From contig BSWB01000005.1 in assembly GCA_033239125.1 (NCBI GenBank), forward strand, positions 19,893,447 through 19,957,446: 64,000 bases of DNA, read 5' to 3'. A program made the translations under genes and the position numbers. Below, piece after piece: positions 10,138 to 22,892 of this stretch. Under the pieces are notes generated by a model that was not told the origin of the DNA, did not search any database, and was given only the letters and a program-made list of their open reading frames with translations. The DNA is from Fagopyrum homotropicum. Its lineage: Eukaryota > Streptophyta > Magnoliopsida > Caryophyllales > Polygonaceae. Position 1 is the first letter of the stretch; each line of letters starts with the position of its first letter.

Positions 10138-11979
10138 TGATAACACGATTTATGGCTTAGGTTTAGGCACTCATTTAGATAGTTTTTCCGCTCATTCATG
10201 CATGGTTGGCACTAGTTCGTGACGATTTGCACTCAATTTATGTATTTTGTCGAGATAGACGTCTACACGGACTTTTGCATGCTTTGTAGGTATTTTAGGA
10301 GTTTTAGGAGCTTAATCGATACATTTGAGGATCGTTCCTCGAGATTTCACACCTTCGGACTCATTGGGATGCAAGCTAGGGGCTAAGGAGGACACATGTG
10401 ACCTTGGTGCATGCCATGCACCAAAATGAGGCTTGATGGTCCAAAACAAGCTGAGGCACCAAAACCATGGCCATTGGGACTTCCACGGGTGTGGTTTTGG
10501 CCGTGGTTTTCCCCAGACAGCTGTGACAGCTGTCCCACGATCTTCATGGCCGACTCTTGCAAATTTGGAGGATAAAAGGTGGTCCTGCAAGGCTGTTAGG
10601 GACAGACCCCTCACTCCCATTCTCTCTCACACTCTCAACAACAATATTCTCTCATTTAGAAGATTGGATTGGAGCTATCATTGGAGAAGAAGAAAGGCTT
10701 CCATTGGAGAAGAAGAAGAAGCACACTAGTTCATAGTTCCATAGTCTTTTTGAGTGATTTTGAGTGAGCTTTGTGAAACGTTTTGCAAGGGTTTGTAAGA
10801 AACGATTCGAACTTTCTTTTGAAGGGTTGTAAGTCCTTCTTGAACCTTGATTTAGCTTGTTTTACTTGTTTCATTTGCTTAATCCATCTTTCATTTCATC
10901 TTCTTGCCATGGATTCTATGATTTTATGCTTGTTGAGTTTGATTGTTAAGATGCATGTTGTAGGCTAAATAGATGCGATTCTAGGGTAAGGAAAAGATGG
11001 TTATGGCCTGGACTATGTTAGAATAGACTTAAATGAATACTTAGATGACTCACTTGATTGAACCTAGTCACTATTTAAAACCACGGTTGGATCTTGCCTT
11101 TCCACGGCCGTGGAAAGGGATGAACACCCCGTAATTTTGATTAACTTGCTTGTATTGATAAATCTAAGTGTTAGGTTGGTAATTTATTGAAATCCTAGTG
11201 TTAGTTGAGCTAAATCTATCCTAGGGTGACCTAGTGTTAGCAACTAAGAGTTAGAAGAGACCTAGCCGGTGATTCTTGCTCTTAGATACCGATGATGACG
11301 AACTCTAGGTAGTAGTGAGCCTCATAAGCCGCTATGGGATTGAGTGTGCTAGGATTGATGTTTAGGACTTGCCTTCCCGAGACATACCGTGTAAGGAGAG
11401 GTTAGATCCCTAGATAACCATCCGGTTTGTGTAGAATTCCTATCCTTAGGCTCTTTGAGACTTACCCGGTGATAAGACCTTAGGAACGGATTAGTGGACC
11501 ATGAGACCTACCCGGTGATTGATCCCAATCTAGAAACACTCACTCCCAACATACTATAGTTTATCCTAGGAATGATTAGATAGCTTGAGTCCTATGCCAT
11601 AACCGGAATTTCCAACCCCTAGAATCCGTTTTTCTCTCTTTGATTACATATTTCGTGTTTGCTCATTTATTTGTGTTTTAGCTTGATTCCTTAGTTTGTT
11701 TTGCCATATTGCATCATTATGATCCTTGATTGATCACCACACAAAACCAATCCAAAAACATTGAGATTTTCATTTATTTGTTTCTTTCTCTTTTCTTAGC
11801 CTAGATCAACACTATCCTTAGTCACTAATCGATTCAATCTCACCTTAGTCTTTGTGTTCGACCTTGGAATACTATCCCTACTACAAAATGTCCCATACAC
11901 TGCGGGTTCACTAGGAGTTAGGAGAAATATATTGAGTATAAATTTAAGACTTTTGCGTGCATACATCCTTAGCGTGACA
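10138..11979 (+). repeat. 3' LTR of Athila-1
   Basis: The LTR is 1842 bp and nearly identical to 738-2582, ending TGACA before the CAACT duplication. It repeats the palindrome slots (about 10462-10506 and CCACGGCCGTGG at 11102-11113), the E-box inverted repeat (10516-10534) and the TATA-like box (about 10571). One arm of the U5 hairpin is mutated (CCCATACACTGCGGG, about 11892). Confidence 0.92.
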
Positions 11980-11984
11980 CAACT

Positions 11985-12446
11985 TCCTGGCGTTTTTTAT
12001 GCCAAGGTGCAGGGGTGCCCCTATGTCAGCGCAGGGGCGGTGACACAACCTCTTCGTCTTCCAGCTCCCAGGTTGAGGCGCAGGCATGGCGCAGTGGGAG
12101 GCGCAGGGGAGCTGGTCTTCGTCTCGTCAGGGTAGGTCACCGCAGGGGCGCCAATGGAGTGGCGCAGGGGCGGTAACACACTTCTTGGCTGACACTGGCG
12201 AAGGCGCAGGGGGCGCTCTAGTGGAAGGCGTCACCCGCAGGGGCGGGGACAAGGACCCGTTGGGGCGGTGATGCAACAGAAGCCTTGCTTCGTGAATGTT
12301 CTTCACTCCTAAGTGCTTATAATTCATTCTTTAGCTTCTTTTAATCTTCTTCTTCTGGACCAAGGAGTTAGTAGCATAAACCGACACAAATGCAATAAAA
12401 AGACTCTAAAAACTACCCTAAATGATAGTGATTCCATCACCTATCA
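11985..12446 (-). mobile_element. Element X: proximal (U3) part of the minus-strand LTR
   Basis: Continuation of 1-737 after the Athila-1 target duplication (11980-11984). It is rich in CGCAGGGGCGG-type motifs (about 12014-12030, 12140-12175, 12236-12246) and ends CACCTATCA at 12446, which on the minus strand is an LTR-like start TGATAGGTG. Beyond it chromoviral coding sequence begins abruptly, marking the insertion point. The left target duplication is outside the window, so the boundary is not proven. Confidence 0.55.
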
Positions 12447-12735
12447 ACATATTGTATTCCATGTGTCTCAACTAAGAGATTACATCCATGACCCAAGACA
12501 CATCATTAGCCACGAGGATCTAGTGGTCGAGTCGGACCATACTTTTATTGAGCATCCGATAGCCGTTTTAGAGCGGAGTACGAGACGCCTTCGATCGAAG
12601 GAGATACCGATGTTGAGGGTGCAGTGGTCGAGGCGAGGAACCGACGAGGCTACCTGGGAGACGGAGGATAGTGTCCTGAGGAACTATCCCGAGTTTTATG
12701 CGGGTTTAGAGACACCGATAGGGCAGTCGGGTTAG
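12447..12735 (+). pseudogene. pol: Tekay-B pol, C-terminal end with chromodomain
   Basis: This is the last about 90 residues of a chromovirus polyprotein, cut off upstream by element X. It begins at the integrase end (VFHVSQLRDYI) and continues into a chromodomain: HPIAVLERSTRRLRSKEIPM, VQWSRRGTDEATWETED, NYPEFYAG, then a stop at 12733-12735. The aromatic chromodomain positions near the W of VQW and the W of ATWE are present. The domain in this family binds modified histones and directs integration to heterochromatin. The homologous end of Tekay-A is at 20146-20415. The open frame upstream of about 12447 is X LTR sequence and not part of the protein. Confidence 0.8.
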
Positions 12736-12947
12736 TCCCGAGCTTCTTCCTTGATCTTTACCTATGTGCTTATAATGTGATATGTTTTGTGTGTATATGT
12801 GATTACCTCGTGAGACGTTCATGAGTATGAGAGTGACGTTTGGCTTGTGATCGATAGTTAGCGTTATGAGTTCTTTGCGTTTTCGAGTGTGCTTTGCAAG
12901 TACTTTTAGCAAGTTTCGGGACGAAACTTGTTTTCAGGGGGGTTAGT
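12736..12947 (+). other. Tekay-B 3' untranslated region and polypurine tract
   Basis: Non-coding sequence after the pol stop. It ends in GGGACGAAACTTGTTTTCAG followed by GGGGGTTAG (to about 12946), the typical tract of Tekay/Del elements, immediately before the LTR start at 12948. Confidence 0.7.
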
Positions 12948-14035
12948 TGTAACATCCGGAAATTTTATTTCCGGAAGTTGAGTGGTTTCCGACCTTTCCG
13001 CGTCTACGGCTTATTTCCCGCAGGCACGTTTGCTGAGTATGGATTTTAACGCAGGATAGTGACATCTTTTACAATTCCGACCTTGGGAAGAGGAGTGAGG
13101 GGACAAGGGGGCTGAACCTTGGATATCCCACCTCTTTTTGTCAGCTCAATACTCTCTCCTCTCTTCCCCACTTTTCCTTTCACGTTCATTTCTCTTCCTT
13201 CTACTCTTCTCTTCCTTCTTGCTTGCTCTCATCTTCTTGTCCCTTGGAAGAGTTGGGTAGGAGCTGCAGCTTGGGTATTCCGGATCTGTTGTGTTAAGTG
13301 GTCTCCTTCCCTCTTCCTCTTGCTGCTTATTTTCTCTTCTTCCTCTTCTCTTCACCTCCATGGCTATGGAGGAAGCTTTTGAAGGGAGATCTAGTAAACC
13401 CTTAGATGTCCCTTTCTTTAGCTCGTTTAGGTCGTGGTGAGGAAGTTTGGACCTTTGGTGAGAGTTTGGAGAAGGCCCAACAAGAGAAGGAGGCACTAGG
13501 AGCAAAGAACCTGTCGAAGAAACGAAGAAGATGAAGCTTCTGCTGCTCAACCACAAGGGCGGACCACCAAAGGCGCAGGGACGGACCAAGGCCACTGCAT
13601 GGGTGGCCAGACCCACCGCAGGGGTGGCCACCAGGTGCAAGGGCGGCCCCAAAGATCCGTAGGGGCATCGACAGGTTCCGCCGGGAGCGCCAACTTGCTT
13701 CCGCAGCTACATTTTGTTCATCAGTAGGTTCCTTCCTCCCTTCCTCTTCGTTCCTTCCTAAGACATTATGTTGTTTCCTAGTTAGAAGCATGTTTAGGTT
13801 GGACCTAGGACTATGAGAATACCATCTAGTGGCTTTAACCTAGGTGCCCTTGAATCTTTAATGAGCTTGTGTGTGTAAAGGCCTTGTGGTCTCTCTTCCT
13901 CTTACCTCCTTAGTCCAGCTTGGTTTGTGCTTGATCTCTTATAAGTTGTAGGCTGTTGTTCCCTCCCTCCTTTTCTTATCATGTTCTTGACCTCTTAAAG
14001 GTTCAAGAAAGCTTTCCTAGCTTCTCAATGTTTAA
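12948..14035 (+). repeat. Tekay-B 3' LTR, truncated
   Basis: Starts TGTAACATCCGGAAATT right after the polypurine tract. It contains long pyrimidine-rich stretches (13110-13400) and a cluster of CGCAGGGGCGG-like motifs at about 13555-13665. Its 3' end is missing: it runs into a minus-strand Athila LTR near 14036. The boundary is uncertain by about 20 bp. Open frames on either strand here are low-complexity artefacts. Confidence 0.6.
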
Positions 14036-15266
14036 CCCCTTGATAGATTGTTAGCTAGGGGTCAAACCTCTCCTTACCGGGTAAGTCTCGGGAAGGCAAG
14101 TCCTAAGCAACAATCTTAGCACACTCAGTCCAATAGCGGCTTGTGAAGCTCACTACTACCTAGAGTTCGTCATCTTTGGTACCTAAGATCGGGAATTACC
14201 GGGTAAGTCTCTTCCCTCACTTATCTTGCTAACATTAGGTCACCCTAAGCTAGATAAGGCTTAACAAACGCTAGGGTTTCAAAAATCTAACATCCTAACA
14301 ATCAGATTTATCAATACAAGCAAAACAGAGCAAATCACGGGTTGTTCATACTAAACCACGGCCGTGGTTCTTGAGGAACTGACTGTGATTGCTATCGGGA
14401 GTTAGGTTTCGAGCAAGCAAGTCAACAAAATGTACATTCAAGTCTATTCTATCATAGTCCAAGCCATAACTATCATTCCATCACCCTAGAATCACAACTA
14501 TTTAGCCAATAACAAGTATTTTAAGATCCAAACTCATCATACAAGCATTCATGGCTTCCATAGCAAGAAAATGAAATGAGAGTGAAAAGAAACAAGCAAT
14601 CTTAGTTGAATGTGAAATTAAACAAGACTTACAGCCCTTGAAACACAGCTCCAAAATGTTCCTTAACTAAAATCACTCAGAAGTTCACTCTAAATCTAAT
14701 TTTTGATGTGTTGATCTTCCTCCAAAATAAGAGTGTTCTTCCTCTCCAAGAAATTCCCAATGTGGATAATGATGAGGTGTATGGAATGTTGGAATCCCCT
14801 AGCAACAACCTGCAAGACCACTTATATTCTCCACCAAGAGCAAGGGTCGGGCAAAGAGATCGTGGGACACGTGTCAAGGCTGTCCAGAGAAAACCACGGC
14901 CAAAACCACGGTCGAGATTTTCTTCTGGGCCGTGGTTTCTCATAAAAACTTCTCATTGGATCATCAAGTCATGAGTTGGTGCAAGGCATGCACCAAAAAG
15001 GTCCTATGTGTTCTCCTTTTCTCCTAGCTTGCTCCTTGATGAGTCCGGAAGTGTGCCATCACAAGGAATGATCCTCGAATGTGTCGCTTAAGTCCAAGAG
15101 CTCCCAAAAATACCTACAAACACCGACAAAAGCCCGTGTAGACGTCTATTTCGACAATATGCATGAATTAAGCGTAAGCGTCACGAACTAATGCCAAACC
15201 ATGCATGAATAATGGAAAAAACTATCTAAATGAATGCCTAAACTAACGTCATAAATCGTGTCATCA
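14036..15266 (-). repeat. Truncated minus-strand Athila LTR (Athila-1 family)
   Basis: Similar to the reverse complement of the Athila-1 LTR from its TGATGACACG start (15266) down to the GAGACTTACCCGGTAAGGAG motif. The distal third of the LTR is absent. Palindrome CCACGGCCGTGG is at 14356-14367 (slot 2). The slot-1 cluster is at about 14894-14935, with a G-box palindrome GACACGTGTC near 14866 where Athila-1 has CAGCTG boxes. The minus-strand TATA sequence AATATAAG is at 14821-14828. It is more diverged than the Athila-1 pair, so older. Confidence 0.75.
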
Positions 15267-15772
15267 ATAAACTTTTGGATCGATAAAGAAGATTTGGATT
15301 GTTCACTTGTAAGCTTGGCATCTTCTTCTTCCATCGATGGCTTCTTTTATAATTTTTGTGGGAGCATCTTCTTCTAGTTGTTGCTTTCTTAGCCGTTGTA
15401 ACGTTCATGCTCCACAAAATCTTTGTTTGTTTGTACGAAATCTTCTGAAAAAACTCTTGATAGCCGTTTGATATCTTGAAGGAGATCTTCTCTTTTCAAG
15501 ATCTCCGATTTGTTAGTTGTGTTCGTTTGAGTATCTCTTCACAAAGATCTTCTCCGAGATCTTCTTGTTTTAGCCGTTCAAGATCTTCTTGTTTAGCCAA
15601 TCGAGATGTTCACTCTCTTAGATTTTCTTGCTAGCCCTTTGAAATCTTCAACCATGTGTAGATAGAATTCTTCTTGTTGTAGTCCAAAAGGTTAGATCCA
15701 CACAATCTACATTAAACGTAACAAACTAAAACTACACAATCTAATCGATATTGTTAGTATAAAAACTTAATT
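15267..15772. other. Unassigned AT-rich segment rich in AGATCTT
   Basis: No gene seen. AGATCT or AGATCTT recurs many times between 15480 and 15620, together with the phrase TAGCCGTT. The minus strand has TATAAAAG near 15345. It lies downstream of the copia relic in that relic's own orientation, so it could be a remnant of its 3' LTR, but I cannot show terminal repeats. Confidence 0.35.
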
Positions 15773-17506
15773 TTATGTTAAGTCTTCCATTATTAAATAA
15801 ATTAAACAATTAACAAAAAAGGTGGAGTTATCATATATAGTATGATATGATCCCCATATATCCACATGTGGTAAAGTAGAAGCATGAAAAGCATAAGAGC
15901 TACGTGGGAATGGTGGTTTGTGTTGCTTAGCAACAATACAAGTGGCACAATCAATGGAAGATGCAAAAGTAGAAAGACAAACAACATTGTGTTCAAGTTT
16001 TATCAAAGAGGAATGAACTAATTGAGCATATATAGATGGTTTTTCAATATTTTTACAAACAACAATCTCATGGTGTATGGGAGAATGCAAATGAATAGTT
16101 AGCTTGTGCAAACCTCCATTCACTAATCCTTGAGCTATGAGAGTCTTATTGATAGAGACCTGAAAGAACCGATTGGTGAAGTTAAAAGTAGTTGTACACA
16201 TTGAGTGAGCAACTAGATGAAGGACAAAAACAAGGTTGTGCTTGAACTCAGACGTGAATAGAACATCTTCTAGTGTAAGAGTAGAAGAGATTGACACAAT
16301 CCCTGAATGCATGACAATCTTGACTGAACCATTAGGGAGACCAATCTTAATTTTTTTAGGTAATATATTCATAGTAGAGAAAAGCTCTTGACAAAAAAAA
16401 TATGATATGTTGCTCCTAATTCAATTATCCATACATAAGGTGGTGATAACACATGAGTAATAAGAAAATGTGTACTACCTCCAAAATTGATGGAATTAGA
16501 TAATCATTGCCAGGTTTGTTTTGTATCAACTTGAGCATTTCTTGGAATATAGCAACAAATGTAGTATGATTCAGGCCCTTACCACTTGCATCATCGAAGG
16601 GAGTGTTGCCCATTAGACTTTGAAAAGCATTACCAACAAATGGATTAGTATGCGTATTACTTGGTGGATTATTGGTCTCTTATTGTTGGAATTCTTCGGT
16701 CCTTTTAACCGGTTTGGGAAACCATGAAGTTTAAAACCAAGCTTCCTTCAAGTGCCTCTTTTCTTTACAGTGATCACACTTCATTTCCCACTTATCCTTA
16801 TGAATTTCTTGTCTACTCCCTTGTTTGTCTATTAGGAAATTTCTTTTTGCAACTAAGGCTTCATAAGGAATAGACATGGTAGATGTAATTTCTCTTTGCT
16901 TCTCAACTTGGAAAATCATGTGAAAGACTCGATTAAAAGAAGTTCAGGTTTCAAGAGACATAATAGTAGATCGGATGTGATCAAATTGATTAGTTAATCC
17001 CATCAATAATTGAATTAATCTTGTCGTTGGCGTCACGATCATCTAAGTTCTTAAGAATATCACATTTATAGTGAATGATTCAAACACATTTACAAATTGG
17101 CAAAGCATCTTGTTCTTGTAGTTCATTCCATAATTTCTTGTGTCTCCCATAGTAAACAAACATAGTCACATTATCTTGCTTCATATAAATAAGATTCTAG
17201 TGTATTTGATCAATCAAGGGAGCATTCGATACTTGATAGTGCTTGATGATTTCATCCCAAAGTTCCTTACTGGATTCTACGTAAGAGAAATGTTCAGCAA
17301 CCTTATGCTTTATGGAATGGATGATCCGGAAACGAATCATGTAATCTGTATGAATCCATCGTGCAGACTTCTCCATATCATCATCGTCTTTGGTGCAAGA
17401 TCCATTATTGAAGGCTAGCTTCAACTTTGCTCCGAGTGTCATATGGATTCCACACTTAGGATGCAAAATTGGATGCATTGAACAATTTTGAGACCAATTG
17501 TAGCCA
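15773..17506 (-). pseudogene. Ty1/copia gag-pol relic (gag, zinc knuckle, protease, start of integrase)
   Basis: Read on the minus strand from 17506. The gag part has KCGIHMTLGAKLKLAF, ESSKELWDEIIKHY and the region of the copia UBN2 gag domain (17197-17478). A zinc knuckle remnant CDHCKEKRHLKEAW (about 16740-16790) has tryptophan in place of the last cysteine. A protease remnant reads WIIELGATYH (about 16405-16440), so the family's D-S-G-A active site is degraded. Then comes the GAG-pre-integrase region with LPNGSV and CATCIVAKQHKPPFP, ending at HVDIWGSYHT near 15830, where the integrase core normally begins. Numerous stops and frameshifts break it; the rest of pol is absent. Its N-terminus continues at 34711-34900, separated by the Tekay-A insertion at TGGAT. 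Confidence 0.75.
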
Positions 17507-17511
17507 TGGAT

Positions 17512-17972
17512 TGTAATATCCTTAGTCTTTTAGGGACCCCACCGCTACGCCTAGGCTTGGCCGCAGGTGCGGTGCCACCCCCGCGGCTCTAGTGACCCAC
17601 CCCTGCGGTTTTGCAAGGTGGGCGCCGTCCTTTTTGCCGTCTTGATTTTTCCTTTCTTCCTCTATAAGGTTTCTCTTTTCTCTTATGTGAGAGGGTTGCT
17701 CTAGACTTCATCTTCTTACTCTTCTCATGTTCTTCCCTTCTCCATCTTCTTTCCTTGGTTTCTTCTTTGATGATCTTCAAGTGTTGGCTTTTGGAAGTGT
17801 GTTTGATGATGATGATGTTAAGGACAAGTTTGTGTTGTGTTGAGGTTATGTAGCTGCTATTGTGGGTTGCCATTCCCTTGCCTGATTCTTGAGTGGTGAG
17901 TTCCTTCTTCTTTCTCTTCTTTCTTCTTTCTTCTTCCTTTCTCTTCTCTTCTTTAGGTTGGAATTCCCACAA
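17512..17972 (+). repeat. Tekay-A 5' LTR remnant
   Basis: Matches the start of the 3' LTR (20901 to about 21345) through GGAATTCCCACAA, then switches abruptly to pol sequence. GC-rich motifs (CGCAGGTGCGG, CCACCCCTGCGG, about 17563-17610) precede a TATA-like CTATAAGG at about 17662. Confidence 0.75.
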
Positions 17973-20415
17973 CTTATTATAGCTAAAGAAGCAACTCAAG
18001 GAGATGGATGAGAAGGGCTTCAAACGCCCTAGCGTATCCCCGTGGGGTAAACCTGTCCTCTTTGTGCGTAAGAAGGGCGGATTGTTGCGGTTGTGTATCG
18101 ACTACGGAGAGTTGAACAAGGTGACCATCAAGAACAAGTATCCTAAGTGTGAGTTCTGGATCAAGGTTGATCCGGCAAACATTTGAGGACTGTTTTGCGA
18201 GTTTTGCATGATAGAGAACTGTATGCCAAGTTCTCTAAGTGTGAGTTCTGGATCAAGGTTGATCCGGCAAACATTGAGTCTGTACCAGCGAGGACAACAC
18301 TGACAAACGTCAAGGAAGTACGTAGCTTCCTTGGCTTAGCCGGATATTACCGTCGGTTTGTGGAGGGATTCTCTATGATTGTCCGTCCATTCACCGGTCT
18401 GTTGAGGAAGACTACCCGGTTTGTATGGTCCGAGACGTGTACTTATAGTTTTGAGAAGCTGAAAAGACGTTTGACTTTCGATCTCATTTTAGCGCAGCCG
18501 GAGGGCACAAATGACTTTGTAGTCTATACTGATGCATCCAAGCTAGGTTGGGATGTGTTTTGATGCAGCGAGGTAGAGTGATCACCTATGTTTCTCGATA
18601 GTTTAAGACGTATGAGGACAGCTACCCGACACAAGACTTGGAGTTGGCCGCGGTGGTTCATGCGTTGAAGATTTGGAGACATTATTTGTATGGCGCTACA
18701 TGTTAGATCTTCACAGACCATAATAGTCTGAAGTATATTTTCACACAACGGGAATTGAATAACCGCCAATGTAGATGGCTTGAGCTGATCAAGGACTTTG
18801 ACCTTGAGATTTTGTACCATGTGGGAAAGGCGAATGTTGTCTCCAATGCCCTTATTAGGAATACGCCTCGAGAGAAGGTGATTGCACGACTGACAGTTCA
18901 GCCTCAGTTGTACAGAGATCTAGCGTGGCTAGAGTTGGACATCTAGTTTCTTGATGAGAATGGACATTTTTTTGCTTTAGAGGTTCTACTTGATCTGTTG
19001 GGGGAGATCCAACAAAATCAAGATGACGAGGATCCGAGATAGGATGTCTCGTGGCGAGGCCCCATAGTTCTCCAAAGGAGCAGATGGAGTGATGAGACGC
19101 CGCGAGCGCCTCTATGTACCCGTTCATACGAAGTTGAGATAGAGGATTTTACAAGAGGCTCACTCCACACCTTACTTAGTGCACCAGGTGCGAGTAAGAT
19201 GTATCAAGATGTGAGATGTTCATGTTGGTGGGTACAGTTGAAACCCGATGTGACCAGATTTGTGGCACAGTGTGCGACCTTTCAACAGGTCAAGATAGAG
19301 CATTGTAGACTTGAAAGAGAGCTCCATCCACTGCTAGTGCCACAGTGGACGTGGGAGGATATCTTCATGGACTTTGTGACGGGATTGAGGCCGAGTAGGA
19401 GCTTTGATGCCATCTGAGTTGTTGTTGATAGGCTGACAAAGACTACACGTTTTATCCTTATTTGGGAAATATGGCCAGTGAGCTTGTTGACTGAGGAGTT
19501 CACTAGGCAGATAGTGAGGCTCCATGGTGTACCGAGGACGATCATCTCAAATCGAGATGGGCAATTTACCTCGACATTTTGGTAGTAGATTCAAACTGCC
19601 TTAGGGACTAGTTTGATGACTGCATTTCATCCTCAGACAGATGGTCAATCAGAGAGGATTATTCAGACTTTTGAGGATATGTAGAGAGCTTACATGCTAA
19701 ATTGGGGGCAGGTGTGGTCAAATCACCTCCCATAGGTTGAGTTTTCGTACAAAAATAGTTGGCATGTATCGATTGGGATGACTCTATATGAGGCACTGTA
19801 TGGGCAGAGGTGTCGTACACCGATATGTTGAGATGAGCCTAGTAATGTTAGTGGTATAGTACCTAAGTAGATTCATGATGATATTGCCCGAGTTGCACTG
19901 ATCAGAGAGCAGATGCTAGCTGCATAGAGTCGCTAGAAGTCATATACAAACAAGAGGCGTCGACTTCTAGAGTTCAGGGTTGGAGCTCATGTTTGGATGA
20001 GAGTATCACCGAGGCATGGTGTTAGATGTTTTGGCATTAAGGGGAAGTTGAGCACCCGATATGTCGGACCTTTTGATATTCAAGATTGAGTTGGGAGAAC
20101 AACATATAAACTTGCTTTCCCCCAAGGTTAGAGAGTGTTCACCTTGTGTTTCACATATCTCGGCTGAGGGAGTACATACCAGATTCGAGACACATCATCG
20201 GCTATGCTGACTTAGTGGTTGAGCCGGACCACACATTTGTTGAGCATCCAATAGCAGCCATAGAGCGAGGTGTTAGACGCCTACATTCGAAGAACATTCC
20301 TATGTTGAGGATACAATGGTCGAGACGAGGACCAAATGAGACCACATGGGAGATAGAGGATAGTATCCAGAGGAACTATCCAGAGTTTTATGCCGAGATG
20401 GATGCACCTGTATGA
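17973..20415 (+). pseudogene. pol: Tekay-A pol relic: RT, RNase H, integrase, chromodomain
   Basis: Starts at the LTR junction with the RT N-terminus (GFKRPSVSPWGKPVLFVRKK, LCIDYGELNKVTIKNKYP). The RT palm, including the YxDD site, is missing; a 41-bp duplication marks the deletion (18143-18275). The connection (VRSFLGLAGYYRRFVEGFS), RNase H (FVVYTDASKLG, FTDHNSLKYIFTQRELNNRQ) and the integrase core follow, with multiple stops from 18561 on. The core retains ISNRDGQFT and HPQTDGQSER. The C-terminus (20146-20415) is open and holds a chromodomain: HPIAAIERGVRRLHSKNIPM, IQWSRRGPNETTWEIED. In its family this protein integrates cDNA into heterochromatin. This copy is dead. Confidence 0.83.
18143..18275 (+). 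repeat. 41-bp direct duplication flanking the RT deletion in Tekay-A
   Basis: 18143-18183 and 18235-18275 are identical over 41 bases, starting CTAAGTGTGAGTTC and ending CGGCAAACATT. The second copy lies in its natural context after the RT palm (KCEFWIK). The first is placed directly after KNKYP, where the palm should begin. Confidence 0.8.
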
Positions 20416-20900
20416 TCGACGAGTAGATCTTAGTGCTATCTTGGTGAGTTATGTGTTTATGTGTTTTAATATGTTTTCGTGCTAGCTGTGATATGTATCA
20501 TCTTGATAGATCTTGTTTTGCTAGCGCGAGTTGTGATTATAGTTGGGGATGGTTCTTCCTTCATGCTATCGAGATAGGGTTATAGTTTAGCTAGCGATGG
20601 TTATTCCTTCATGCTATTGTGTTATGGATATAGTTTTCCTTCATGCCCTTGTGATGTGGTTATGAGTGGGCTAGAGTTGGTTTTCCTCTATGTCGTTTGG
20701 TAGTATTTGTGATTATGTTGTTGGAGTAGATGATTCATCCATGCTTGTGTTTTGAGGTTATAGAGTTTATAGGTTGATACTTTATGAACGGAGATGTGAG
20801 ACCTCCGATAGAAAGAGTGTTTATACCTCGGCATATGGGTCCGAGAGGATTTGGGAATCGTTCAAGTTTCAGGATGAAACTTGTTGTTAGGGGGATATGA
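20416..20900 (+). other. Tekay-A 3' untranslated region and polypurine tract
   Basis: Non-coding after the TGA at about 20413. It shows degenerate repeats of CTTCATGCTAT and TTCCTTCATGC (20555-20650). It ends with GTTTCAGGATGAAACTTG and GTTAGGGGGAT (about 20886-20896), the plus-strand priming site next to the LTR start TGTAATACCC at 20901. Confidence 0.65.
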
Positions 20901-22325
<1,425 letters not shown>

Positions 22326-22645
22326 TGATAGCATCTATTATAGTCTATGTTTTGGGACCAATTTAGACATTTTATTTTCATAAATCTGCATGTATAATTG
22401 TACATTCTATATGTTATATTGTTGTTTTATCCACCTTTGCGGGAATCGAGGTCTACACCTAGTTTCTTTGTAAATATATGTAGGTAAAATAGAATGTTTT
22501 GGACTAAAAAGGAGCTAAGGGAGATAAGGAGACATTGGAGCTACATTTAGGGATACTCGGGAAGGCTCAGGAAGCATTGAAATGGATTGGAGATTTGATT
22601 TTGGACCAGATTTGAGAGATTTCACATTCAGTTGAGATTCACCTC

Positions 22646-22710
22646 GGTCAGCTACAGTACCACCTAGACCGAGGTGATCTTGAGGAGCGCCCCAACCGAG
22701 GCAGACACCA
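22646..22710 (+). repeat. Athila-2 palindromic motif cluster, LTR slot 1
   Basis: CACCTCGGTC and GACCGAGGTG face each other across about 15 bases, followed by CCAACCGAGGC. It lies upstream of the TATA box, at the same offset from the LTR start (about 320 bp) as the CCACGGGCGTGG cluster in Athila-1. The 3' LTR copy is at about 32817-32890. Confidence 0.6.
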
Positions 22711-22882
22711 TGTCGCCGGCGAGATCATATTTTTGGCTGAGATCTTTTATTTTTGGAAGGAAGATATCTTATATTTTTGGGTTGGATTTCTGGTAGGAAG
22801 ATAAGATATTCAGCTGATTTATTTGGATATATTTTATAGGAAATTGTCTTTTAAGATATTTTATCTTTGGAAGATAATTCTC

Positions 22883-22892
22883 CTATATAAAG
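22883..22892 (+). promoter_or_regulatory. TATA box in the Athila-2 5' LTR
   Basis: CTATATAAAG, identical in the 3' LTR at 33061-33070. A good match to the plant TATA consensus in the expected part of the LTR. Confidence 0.65.

Larger units (their letters stand above)
738..11979 (+). mobile_element. Athila-1: full-length Athila-type Ty3/gypsy retrotransposon
   Basis: The element is 11,242 bp with two LTRs (738-2582 and 10138-11979) beginning TGATAACACG and ending TGACA. It is flanked by a perfect 5-bp duplication CAACT (733-737 and 11980-11984), inside the element X LTR. A perfect 18-nt tRNA-Asp primer-binding site follows the 5' LTR and a polypurine tract precedes the 3' LTR. Inside are gag-protease, reverse transcriptase, RNase H and integrase. 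Unlike Athila-3 it has no env-like gene. Gag-pol is broken by one frameshift (about 5167) and two stops (5378, 6335), so it cannot be autonomous as it stands. The LTRs differ by a few percent by eye, suggesting a moderately young insertion. Confidence 0.93.

Noticed and set aside
13146..13791. Minus-strand open frames of 168 and 129 residues
   Set aside because: They are complements of pyrimidine-rich Tekay-B LTR DNA with low-complexity K/R/E/S content and no recognisable domain.
17589..18023. Minus-strand 144-residue K/E/R-rich frame
   Set aside because: Complement of a pyrimidine-rich LTR stretch that is repeated in the other Tekay-A LTR.
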